DNA from: Rhizobiaceae bacterium
GTDB lineage: Bacteria; Pseudomonadota; Alphaproteobacteria; Rhizobiales; Rhizobiaceae
Assembly (NCBI GenBank): GCA_016793565.1
Contig: JAEUMA010000753.1
Location: 1 to 6,168, forward strand
Direction of reading: 5' to 3'
DNA: 6,168 nt
Part shown: positions 1-5,755 of the stretch, one piece after another
How the letters are laid out: the number at the start of each line of letters is the position of its first letter
Position numbering within the stretch: the first letter of the stretch is position 1
Notes under the pieces: generated by a model
The model's input: the letters and a program-made list of their open reading frames with translations, nothing else
The model's database searches: none
Told to the model about the DNA's origin: nothing
Position numbers and translations under genes: made by a program

Positions 1-1
1 C

Positions 2-592
2 GGCTTGTCGACACACGTCACCGGGCTGCCGGTCGTCGGCGCCATACCCTATCCGCTGGTGGTCGCCGCAATCGCCTGGTCGCTGTTCGGCACCGTCCTG
101 CTGGCGGTCGTTGGCATCAAGCTTCCGGGCCTGGAATTCCGCAACCAGCGCGTCGAGGCCGCGTTCCGCAAGGAACTGGTATACGGCGAGGACGATCCGA
201 ATCGTGCACAACCGCCGACCCTGGCTGAGCTATTCAGCAACGTGCGAAAGAATTATTTCCGCCTCTACCTGCATTACGTCTACTTCGACGTCGTGCGCTA
301 TCTCTACTTGCAGGCGGATGTGGTCTTCGCCACTCTCATCCTGGTTCCGACCATCGCGGTCGGAAAGATCACCTTCGGCATCTTCCAGCAGATCGTCTCG
401 GCCTTCAGTCAGGTGGCGAACTCGTTCCAGTATCTCGTCAATTCCTGGCCGACGATTGTCGAGCTGATCTCCATCTACAAGCGCCTGCGCGCCTTCGAGG
501 CCACACTGGAGGGAGCGCCGCTGCCCGACATCGACCGGCGCTATCTGGAGCGGGCGGCGCGTGAAGGCGAACAGGCGGCGGTGTCGGAATAG
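2..592 (+). CDS. bacA: BacA/SbmA-family peptide transporter, C-terminal half (5' end outside window)
   Basis: This is an inner-membrane, proton-driven importer of peptides. Family members take up microcin- or bleomycin-type antibiotics and proline-rich or legume NCR peptides, and BacA is needed for chronic symbiosis or infection in rhizobia and Brucella. The frame is open from the left edge, so the gene is truncated by the window. About 196 residues remain of a usual length near 400-420. Recognisable family stretches are GIKLPGLEFRNQRVEAAFRK, ELVYGEDDPNRAQPP, the aromatic segment NYFRLYLHYVYFD, and SFQYLVNSWPTIVELISIYK followed by RLRAFEATLEG. Hydrophobic membrane segments lie near visible residues 17-42 and 103-125. 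The protein ends shortly after the RLRAFE segment with no Walker A or ABC ATPase domain, which points to BacA/SbmA and not to the ATPase-bearing BclA type. The TTG at position 5 is just an in-frame codon, not the real start. The choice between bacA and sbmA as a name is a matter of convention. Confidence 0.93.
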   Translation, partial: GLSTHVTGLPVVGAIPYPLVVAAIAWSLFGTVLLAVVGIKLPGLEFRNQRVEAAFRKELVYGEDDPNRAQPPTLAELFSNVRKNYFRLYLHYVYFDVVRYLYLQADVVFATLILVPTIAVGKITFGIFQQIVSAFSQVANSFQYLVNSWPTIVELISIYKRLRAFEATLEGAPLPDIDRRYLERAAREGEQAAVSE

Positions 593-596
593 GGCT

Positions 597-1568
597 TCAG
601 CCGCCCGCCGATGCCTTCGGTGGGGAAATCTCGTCGATATAGTCGCGATAGCTGACGCAGCGCACGTCCGGGCGCACGCAGACGTCCTCCGCGAAGCGTT
701 CGAGCGCTCGCCAGTATGCGCCGCCGTTCATCAGCGTGAAGTGAAAGCCTATCTGCAGCGGCACGCGATGGCCGTCATACTCATGCTCGAAGGCGTTCAT
801 GAACGCGGCGAACGCGCGTTCCTCGAAGGCCGGCGCATCGTCGGGCCGCTCGAAGCCGCCCGAATGGCGGACGAACAGGTTGTAGTCCATCGCGATGACC
901 CGGCGCGCCGACGGCCCTTCCGGGATCTGCGGCAGGGAGAAGCGCGCGACCGGGCCCGCTTTCGGAAGCTCCGGCCCGGAGGAGACGCCGCTGGCGTCGT
1001 ATCGGAACCCGCGCTCCTTCAGCGCTTCGTAGAGTGCCGGACCGGTCGACAGATAGGGCGCGCGAAAGCCGTGGATCGCGGTGGCCGTCCGCTGCCAGTC
1101 GGCCGGCTCCGGCGCCAGCCGGTTGAGCGTATAGGCGTTCCGGACGATGTCGGAGAAGGCGTCGAATTCCGCCAGCCATTGCCGCTTCGTCCAGCCCTTG
1201 CCGTCGAAATGGCCGCAGCCGTGCGAGGCGATCTCGTGTCCCTCCGAGCTTGCCAGGCGGATCTGGTTCAGCCTCGCCGCGACTTCCTCGCGCGAGCGCG
1301 CGAAGCCGACATTGGAACTGCCGGCGCTTTTGCCGGGCGCGCTGTAGTGGTGGCGCGTTTCCGGCGAAAGCAGGAACACGCAGGAGAGGAAGTAGGTGAA
1401 GTCCGCTCCGGTGCGGGCTGCCAGCGTGCGGCTTCGTTGCCACTGCGCCAGGTCGTGCGCGCCGTCGAAGGAGATGATGACATATTGCGGAGCGGCGGCC
1501 GGCGTTTGCGCCGATGCCGGGACGGCGATGGACAGAACGGCGGCGGCAACTCTGAACGCAATGCGCAT
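597..1568 (-). CDS. Secreted polysaccharide deacetylase (NodB/CE4 fold)
   Basis: This is a predicted exported metal-dependent deacetylase acting on N- or O-acetylated polysaccharide; the substrate is not evident. From the ATG at 1568 the protein has 323 residues. It begins with a typical Sec signal peptide (MRIAFR, a hydrophobic VAAAVLSIAV, then PASA before Gln21). The NodB motifs appear in order: motif 1 is ISFDGAHD (Asp35), motif 2 is SHGCGH (His116 and His120), motif 3 is GFRAPY (Arg169-Tyr172), and a late motif is IGFHF (His276). The second Asp of the usual FDDG in motif 1 is Gly here. An in-frame ATG at 1595 would add nine residues (MPRSSQDPF). I prefer 1568 because it gives a clean signal peptide, but neither start has a strong ribosome binding site. 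The gene converges on bacA with 4 bp between stop codons and is divergent from the TPR gene, so it is probably transcribed alone. Confidence 0.87.
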   Translation of the reverse strand: MRIAFRVAAAVLSIAVPASAQTPAAAPQYVIISFDGAHDLAQWQRSRTLAARTGADFTYFLSCVFLLSPETRHHYSAPGKSAGSSNVGFARSREEVAARLNQIRLASSEGHEIASHGCGHFDGKGWTKRQWLAEFDAFSDIVRNAYTLNRLAPEPADWQRTATAIHGFRAPYLSTGPALYEALKERGFRYDASGVSSGPELPKAGPVARFSLPQIPEGPSARRVIAMDYNLFVRHSGGFERPDDAPAFEERAFAAFMNAFEHEYDGHRVPLQIGFHFTLMNGGAYWRALERFAEDVCVRPDVRCVSYRDYIDEISPPKASAGG

Positions 1569-1735
1569 GAACGGATCTTGGCTGGAACGCGGCATTCGCG
1601 CCTAGCCGGCAAATATGGCAAGCATGCGATTCCGGGCCTTGCCGCGGGTTTTTCGGGCCAACCCCTTCCATGCGCCCGAAATTCGGATAAAACGCGGGTC
1701 CACGAACGCCGGCACCGGCCTACACACGGTTTTTC

Positions 1736-2401
1736 ATGTCCGACGACAGTTTCATCCGCGAAGTCAACGAGGAGATGCGCCGCGCGCAGGCCAAGGCGCT
1801 GTGGGACCGCTACGGTCCGATCGGCATTGCTTTGGCGTTGGCGGTCATCCTGGGCACCGCCGCCTGGGTCGCATGGGACTACTGGACGGCGTCACGCGCG
1901 AACCGCTCCGGCGACGCCTTCTCGCAAGCGCTTTCTCTGGCGACCGACGGCAAGCCCGACGAGGCGCTGGCTGCGTTCAACGAACTGGAGAAGGGCGGCT
2001 ACGGCGCGTATCCGATCCTGGCGCGCATGCGCGCAGCCACCGTGCTTTTAGACAAGGGCGACTTCCAGGGCGCCGTTTCGGCCTTCGACGCGGTCACGGC
2101 GGACGCTTCCGTACCGGAAGTCCTGCGCGACATGGCCAAGCTGCGGTCGGGCTTCATCATGGTCGACCACGGCAGCTACGACGACGTCGCTTCCCGGCTG
2201 GAACCGATGACCGCCGACACCCATCCGCTGCGCTTCTCGGCTCGCGAGGCGATCGGGCTGTCGGCCTGGAAGGCGGGCAACGCGACCGAGGCGCTTCGTC
2301 TCTTCGAACTGATCGAGAACGACCAGGCCGCGCCGCGCAACGCGCGCGAGCGCGCCACCATGATGGCCGACCTGATCCGTGGCGCCGGCAGCGGCTCCTA
2401 A
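1736..2401 (+). CDS. Membrane-anchored TPR protein, YfgM/ancillary SecYEG subunit-like
   Basis: This 221-residue protein has a short cytoplasmic N-terminus rich in charged residues (about 1-26), one membrane segment at about 27-48 (IGIALALAVILGTAAWVAW), and an exported helical region. That region is built of TPR-like hairpins with Ala/Gly/Leu patterns, for example DGKPDEALAAFNEL near 71-84, DKGDFQGAVSAFDAV near 106-120 and KAGNATEALRLFELI near 179-193. This architecture matches the YfgM-type TPR_21 family, whose E. coli member associates with SecYEG and the chaperone PpiD. Position just before der supports the assignment, because E. coli has yfgM-bamB-der. Here no bamB lies between them. The start is the ATG at 1736, which gives the usual MSDDSFIREV opening of this family. 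No Shine-Dalgarno sequence is visible upstream; the preceding bases are GGTTTTTC. The precise role in this organism is inferred. Confidence 0.82.
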   Translation: MSDDSFIREVNEEMRRAQAKALWDRYGPIGIALALAVILGTAAWVAWDYWTASRANRSGDAFSQALSLATDGKPDEALAAFNELEKGGYGAYPILARMRAATVLLDKGDFQGAVSAFDAVTADASVPEVLRDMAKLRSGFIMVDHGSYDDVASRLEPMTADTHPLRFSAREAIGLSAWKAGNATEALRLFELIENDQAAPRNARERATMMADLIRGAGSGS

Positions 2402-2409
2402 GGGCCGTC
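2399..2409 (+). promoter_or_regulatory. Ribosome binding site of der overlapping the TPR stop codon
   Basis: The bases AAGGG (2400-2404) include the last two bases of the TAA stop of the TPR gene and end 5 nt before the ATG at 2410. The overlap suggests that the two genes are co-transcribed and possibly translationally coupled. It also fixes the der start, even though the der frame stays open far upstream. Confidence 0.7.
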
Positions 2410-3843
2410 ATGTCGTACAAGCTCGCCATCGTTGGCCGTCCCAATGTCGGCAAGTCGACGCTTTTCAACCGGCTGGCGGGCCGCAAGCTGGCGATCGTCG
2501 ACGACACGCCGGGCGTGACGCGCGACCGGCGCATCCACGCCGCCAGGCTCTACGATCTGGAATTCGAGGTCATCGACACGGCCGGGCTCGAACAGGGTGC
2601 GCCGGAGACGCTGTCGGGACGCATGCGCGCGCAGACCGAGACGGCGATCGATGAGGCTGACCTCGTACTTTTCATGATGGACGCCAAGGCCGGCGTCCTG
2701 CCGGACGACCGCACCTTCGCCGAGGTCGTGCGCCGTTCCGGCAAGCCGGTCGTGCTGGTCGCCAACAAGGCCGAGGCGCGCGGCGCTTCAGGCGGTATGC
2801 TGGAGGCCTGGGAACTCGGGCTGGGAGAGCCGGTGCCCATCTCGGCCGAGCATGGCCAGGGCCTGCCAGACCTTCGCGAGGCAATCATCGCGGCGCTGGG
2901 CGAAGAGCGCGCCTTCGGCGAGGACGAGGATGCGTCGGACGAAGCTGCTGCGGAAGTGCTGATCGGCGAGGACATCGCCGACCCCGACGACGAGACGGAA
3001 GCCGCTTACGACGACAGCAAGCCGCTGCGGATTGCGGTAGTCGGCCGGCCGAACGCCGGAAAATCCACGCTGATCAATGCGCTGATCGGCGAGGAGCGCC
3101 TGTTGACCGGTCCGGAGGCCGGCATCACGCGGGACTCCATTTCCGTCGACTGGGACTGGCGCGGCCGCCGCATCCGGCTGTTCGACACCGCCGGCATGCG
3201 CCGCAAGGCGAAGGTCCAGGAAAAACTGGAGAAGCTGTCGGTTGCCGACGGGCTGCGCGCCATCCGTTTCGCCGAGATCGTCGTGATCGTCTTCGACGCC
3301 ACTATCCCCTTCGAGAAGCAGGATTTGCAGATTGCCGATCTGATCGTGCGCGAGGGCCGGGCGCCGGTGATCGCCTTCAACAAATGGGATCTGATCGACA
3401 ATCCGCAGCAGCATCTGGCCGAACTGCGCGAGAAGACCGACCGTCTGCTGCCGCAGGCTCGCGGCATCCGCGCCGTGACCGTGTCGGCCGAGACGGGGCG
3501 CGGTCTTGATCGCTTGATGGAAGCGATCATCGAAACGCACAAGACCTGGAACAGGCGCATCTCGACGGGGCGCCTCAATCGCTGGCTCGAAGGTATCATC
3601 GCGCACCACCCGCCGCCGGCCGTCGCCGGCCGCCGCCTGAAGATCAAGTACATCACCCAGGCCAAGACGCGACCTCCGGGTTTCGTGGTCTCCTGCTCCC
3701 GGCCGGAGGCGATGCCGCAATCCTATGTGCGTTACCTGGTCAATTCGCTGCGCGATTCCTTCGATATGCCCGGCGTCCCGATCAGGCTGGTGCTGCGCGC
3801 GTCGGACAACCCCTTTGCCGGGCGGGCTCGCAAGCCTGGTTGA
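2410..3843 (+). CDS. der: Ribosome biogenesis GTPase Der (EngA)
   Basis: Der is an essential GTPase with two tandem G domains that acts in 50S ribosomal subunit maturation in the cytoplasm. The protein has 477 residues, normal for the family in Alphaproteobacteria. G domain 1 shows the P-loop GRPNVGKST (9-17), switch threonine in TPGVTRD (33-39), DTAG (56-59) and NKAE (119-122). An acidic linker follows at about 165-203. G domain 2 shows GRPNAGKST (212-220), GITRD (238-242), DTAGMRRK (259-266), NKWD (324-327) and SAETG (359-363). The C-terminal KH-like domain spans about 385-472 and includes KIKYITQAKTRPPGF. The G4 motif of domain 1 ends in Glu, not the usual Asp; as I recall, this is common in alphaproteobacterial Der. 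The ATG at 2410 is chosen for its ribosome binding site and the standard N-terminus directly before the P-loop. It lies 8 bp after the TPR gene, so the two are probably one operon. Confidence 0.97.
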   Translation: MSYKLAIVGRPNVGKSTLFNRLAGRKLAIVDDTPGVTRDRRIHAARLYDLEFEVIDTAGLEQGAPETLSGRMRAQTETAIDEADLVLFMMDAKAGVLPDDRTFAEVVRRSGKPVVLVANKAEARGASGGMLEAWELGLGEPVPISAEHGQGLPDLREAIIAALGEERAFGEDEDASDEAAAEVLIGEDIADPDDETEAAYDDSKPLRIAVVGRPNAGKSTLINALIGEERLLTGPEAGITRDSISVDWDWRGRRIRLFDTAGMRRKAKVQEKLEKLSVADGLRAIRFAEIVVIVFDATIPFEKQDLQIADLIVREGRAPVIAFNKWDLIDNPQQHLAELREKTDRLLPQARGIRAVTVSAETGRGLDRLMEAIIETHKTWNRRISTGRLNRWLEGIIAHHPPPAVAGRRLKIKYITQAKTRPPGFVVSCSRPEAMPQSYVRYLVNSLRDSFDMPGVPIRLVLRASDNPFAGRARKPG

Positions 3844-3923
3844 CGGGAAGCGCGCGGCGGCCCGTTAAGGCTTCATCAAGGTTAATGCATCACTTTCGCA
3901 GGCCTGTGCGGCAGTTGCGTTGT

Positions 3924-3937
3924 GGAGCGTTTCCTTG
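3924..3937 (+). promoter_or_regulatory. Ribosome binding site and TTG start of the cell wall hydrolase
   Basis: GGAG at 3924-3927 stands 7 nt before a TTG codon at 3935-3937, in frame with the hydrolase. A second in-frame TTG at 3920 has no purine-rich sequence at a suitable distance, so the 3935 start is favoured. There is no ATG in this frame before the membrane segment; the first in-frame ATG (4058) would remove it. Confidence 0.55.
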
Positions 3938-5113
3938 CATCGACGACTTGTACGGCGGCTGAGCCAAATCTTAACCTCCGGTCGCTCCTGCGCTTCCCCG
4001 CTGGTTGTGGGCATCGGTATCTGGATCGGCTTTCCGACCGGGCTCGCCTATCAGGACATGGCCAGCATGATCGGCGGGAGCGAGGCGAGCGGCGCTCGCT
4101 GGGCGGCCTTCGTGCAACGTTCCGTGGCAGGTTCCGTCCACGCGGCCGAGATGCCGTTCCTCGACGGCACCGTCACCGGTTCCGCCATGTCGGGATCGGG
4201 CGTCGAGGCGCCCGGCATCGGCGCGGTGTCCTTCCGCGGCAAATCTTCGAACGAACTCACGCCCGACGAAACCCGCGTCGTCCGCGCCGACAAGAAGGGC
4301 AGGCTGTTGCGGATCGCGCCGGTTGCGCCGCCCAAGGCCTTCAATGCCGGTTCTGTCTTCCAGAGAACCAGCCTGCTTGAACCCTCGCAGGTCGAGGCGC
4401 CGAAGATGGCCTTTGCCAGAAGCGAGGTGGAAGGCAAGGAAATCCAGATTGCAGCGGCGTTCCATGCCCGTGAGGAGCGTCCTCGCGATCCCGGCGTTCC
4501 GGCCATCCTGGCGCCGCTGGTGACCAATGAGACGGCCGACGTGCTGGCGACGGCCTATGCGCCGCCGGAGCCCGACTACGCCAAGACCTCGCCCTTCGAG
4601 ACGCTGCTGCGCGACGATGATCCTAACGGCGGGCGCTTCGTTCCGCCGCTGGCCGATGGCGATCACGACTGGATGAAGAAGCCGCTGCCGGCCTCCGTCT
4701 TCAGCTCCGCCGAGCAGAAATGCCTGGCGACGGCCATCTATTTCGAGGCGCGCGGCGAGAGCCTGCGCGGGCAGGCCGCAGTCGCCCAGGTCGTGCTGAA
4801 CCGCGTGCGCAACCCAGCCTATCCGTCGACCATCTGCGGCGTTGTCTACCAGAACGACAACTGGAAGAACCGCTGTCAGTTCTCCTTCGCCTGCGATGGC
4901 ATCAAGGACCGCATTGCCAGCCCGTCAAACTATCGCATTGCCGAGGAAATCGCGATGGCGGTGACGGCCGGAAAGATCTTCCTCCCGGAAGTTGCGTCCT
5001 CGACGCACTACTATGCAACCTATGTCAGCCCCCGCTGGGCGCGCTCCATGGAGAAGATGAAGAAGATCGGCCTGCACATCTTCTACCGCACCTATGGCGG
5101 CGGCTGGAGCTAG
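3935..5113 (+). CDS. Membrane-anchored cell wall hydrolase, SleB type (Hydrolase_2)
   Basis: This is a predicted peptidoglycan hydrolase related to the spore cortex-lytic enzyme SleB, probably a lytic transglycosylase acting in the periplasm. Counted from the TTG at 3935 it has 392 residues. A basic N-terminus (HRRLVRRLSQ) precedes a hydrophobic segment at about 22-39 (PLVVGIGIWIGFPTGLAY), which is an uncleaved anchor or a signal sequence. Residues of about 40-255 form a low-complexity, Pro/Ala-rich region of no recognised fold. The catalytic domain occupies about 259-392. It contains IYFEARGE (proposed catalytic Glu271), GQAAVAQVVLNRV, YPSTICGVV, CQFSFACDG, the STHYYA segment and the C-terminal IFYRTYGGGW. 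Four cysteines (263, 301, 314, 320) lie in the domain and could form disulphides in the periplasm. The gene sits between der and the atp genes and probably has its own promoter. The upstream TTG at 3920 is a possible alternative start. Confidence 0.88.
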   Translation: MHRRLVRRLSQILTSGRSCASPLVVGIGIWIGFPTGLAYQDMASMIGGSEASGARWAAFVQRSVAGSVHAAEMPFLDGTVTGSAMSGSGVEAPGIGAVSFRGKSSNELTPDETRVVRADKKGRLLRIAPVAPPKAFNAGSVFQRTSLLEPSQVEAPKMAFARSEVEGKEIQIAAAFHAREERPRDPGVPAILAPLVTNETADVLATAYAPPEPDYAKTSPFETLLRDDDPNGGRFVPPLADGDHDWMKKPLPASVFSSAEQKCLATAIYFEARGESLRGQAAVAQVVLNRVRNPAYPSTICGVVYQNDNWKNRCQFSFACDGIKDRIASPSNYRIAEEIAMAVTAGKIFLPEVASSTHYYATYVSPRWARSMEKMKKIGLHIFYRTYGGGWS

Positions 5114-5177
5114 TTCCTACCGGGGGATTCGGCCGCCAGCGCGGGCGGGTTTCGCCGGGCAACATGTCGCACCTCGG

Positions 5178-5190
5178 TAATATATTGATT
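5178..5190 (-). promoter_or_regulatory. Candidate IHF binding site
   Basis: Read on the minus strand the 13 bases are AATCAATATATTA, a full match to the classical consensus WATCAANNNNTTR. The site lies in a short AT-rich patch of otherwise GC-rich DNA, upstream of both candidate atp promoters. The AT-richness raises the chance of a spurious match, so occupancy is an inference. Confidence 0.4.
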
Positions 5191-5194
5191 TTAT

Positions 5195-5203
5195 TGCTAT
5201 AAT
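5195..5203 (+). promoter_or_regulatory. Candidate extended -10 promoter element
   Basis: TGCTATAAT is an exact extended -10 element (TGN followed by TATAAT). The region 17-18 bp upstream has only a poor -35 match (TCGGTA at 5174-5179), which an extended -10 promoter can tolerate. It would drive atpI with a leader of roughly 105 nt. It overlaps the AT-rich patch, so it could also be a consequence of base composition. Confidence 0.4.
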
Positions 5204-5230
5204 TTCAGGTCGATTGCGGCTATTCCGTGG

Positions 5231-5260
5231 CTTGACGGGGGCATGGCCTCTAACTATGTT
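5231..5260 (+). promoter_or_regulatory. Housekeeping sigma factor promoter of the atp (F0) operon
   Basis: CTTGACG at 5231-5237 supplies the -35 box TTGACG (5232-5237). A 17-bp spacer follows, then TATGTT (5255-5260) as the -10 box. This fits the rhizobial promoter pattern CTTGAC-N17-CTATAT with one mismatch. Transcription would begin near 5266-5268, giving a leader of about 50 nt before atpI. It is the best promoter match I found in the window. Confidence 0.65.
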
Positions 5261-5316
5261 GCGGCCGACTTTGAAGCGGACGGACGGCGACGTCGCGGCC
5301 GGGCTGGGAGGTTGCG

Positions 5317-5715
5317 ATGGCTGCACCGCATGCGCCAGGCGGACCCGCCGAACCCCGGAAAAGCACGGCTCCCGATGACCGCGGCGATGACCTCGAACGT
5401 CGACGGCGTGCGCTGGAAGCTTCTCTCGATACGAAGCGTCCTCAGCAGCAGGTTGGGGAAGGCGCGAGGGCAAGTGGCAAGACCGGCTACGGCCAGGCAT
5501 TCAAGCTTTCCAGCGAGTTCATCGCCGGAATAGCGGTCGGTGCAGGTTTGGGCTGGGTGATCGACAGGTATGCGGGTACGTCTCCGTGGGGGTTGATCGT
5601 CTTTCTGCTGCTCGGTTTCGCGGCCGGTGTGCTGAACGTGCTGCGTTCGGCGGGCATGGTCGCCGAAGGCGGGGTTAGGGTGCCGCCGAAAGACGGCGGG
5701 ACGGACAGGAATTGA
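5317..5715 (+). CDS. atpI: F0F1 ATP synthase subunit I (AtpI)
   Basis: AtpI is a small non-structural membrane protein encoded at the head of F0 operons and thought to help assemble the c-ring. The protein has 132 residues. The first 58 or so are hydrophilic and probably disordered, with a charged helix RGDDLERRRRALEASLD near 22-38. Two membrane hairpin segments follow, at about 66-83 (SSEFIAGIAVGAGLGWVID) and 90-109 (PWGLIVFLLLGFAAGVLNVL), with the family's Gly-rich pattern and an Asp (83) between them. The ATG at 5317 is preceded by a strong Shine-Dalgarno sequence GGGAGG (5306-5311) at 5 nt. atpB follows after 37 bp on the same strand, so the two are probably one operon served by the promoters at 5195-5260. 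Confidence 0.92.
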   Translation: MAAPHAPGGPAEPRKSTAPDDRGDDLERRRRALEASLDTKRPQQQVGEGARASGKTGYGQAFKLSSEFIAGIAVGAGLGWVIDRYAGTSPWGLIVFLLLGFAAGVLNVLRSAGMVAEGGVRVPPKDGGTDRN

Positions 5716-5738
5716 ACGCGCCGCGGCGCAACGGAAGG

Positions 5739-5755
5739 TGAGGGGCACTGGCGTG
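5739..5755 (+). promoter_or_regulatory. Ribosome binding site and GTG start of atpB
   Basis: A purine-rich stretch GAGGGG (5740-5745) lies 7 nt before a GTG at 5753-5755. No ATG is available near the conserved N-terminus SNDPIHQF, so GTG is the probable initiation codon. Confidence 0.75.

Noticed and set aside
1569..1735. Promoters in the divergent intergenic region
   Set aside because: I looked for -35/-10 pairs on both strands. Boxes such as GATAAA (1686-1691) and CATATT on the minus strand (1612-1617) lack a partner at 16-18 bp. The small inverted repeat CCGAA-A-TTCGG (1676-1686) is too short to call an operator.
561..2051. A 496-codon open frame on the plus strand across the deacetylase gene and beyond
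   Set aside because: Its translation is Arg/Ala-rich without any recognised motif and lies antisense to a gene with clear NodB motifs. It is a typical GC-rich shadow frame.
1615..2409. An N-terminal extension of der, whose frame is open for about 800 bp upstream
   Set aside because: The extension overlaps the TPR gene in another frame, is low-complexity and Arg-rich, and Der proteins begin just before the P-loop. The ribosome binding site at 2400-2404 supports the start at 2410.
2788..3720. A 310-codon open frame antisense to der
   Set aside because: It mirrors the third-position GC bias of der, shows no motif, and has no plausible promoter or ribosome binding site.
3843..3865. Possible terminator after der (ACGGG and CCCGT arms)
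   Set aside because: The stem is only 5 bp with a 13-base loop and no T tract follows.
5097..5160. Possible terminator after the cell wall hydrolase
   Set aside because: GC-rich inverted repeats such as GGCGGC/GCCGCC and GGCG/CGCC occur, but the stems are short or the loops long, and there is no following T tract.
5261..5301. Repeated GCGGCCG in the atpI leader that could pair into a hairpin before the ribosome binding site
   Set aside because: The predicted transcription start of the stronger promoter falls at or inside the first arm, the loop is about 28 nt, and such short GC words are common here. It could matter only on the longer transcript.
5243..5533. A 96-codon open frame overlapping the start of atpI
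   Set aside because: It overlaps the well-supported atpI in another frame, has no good ribosome binding site, and starts within the promoter spacer.
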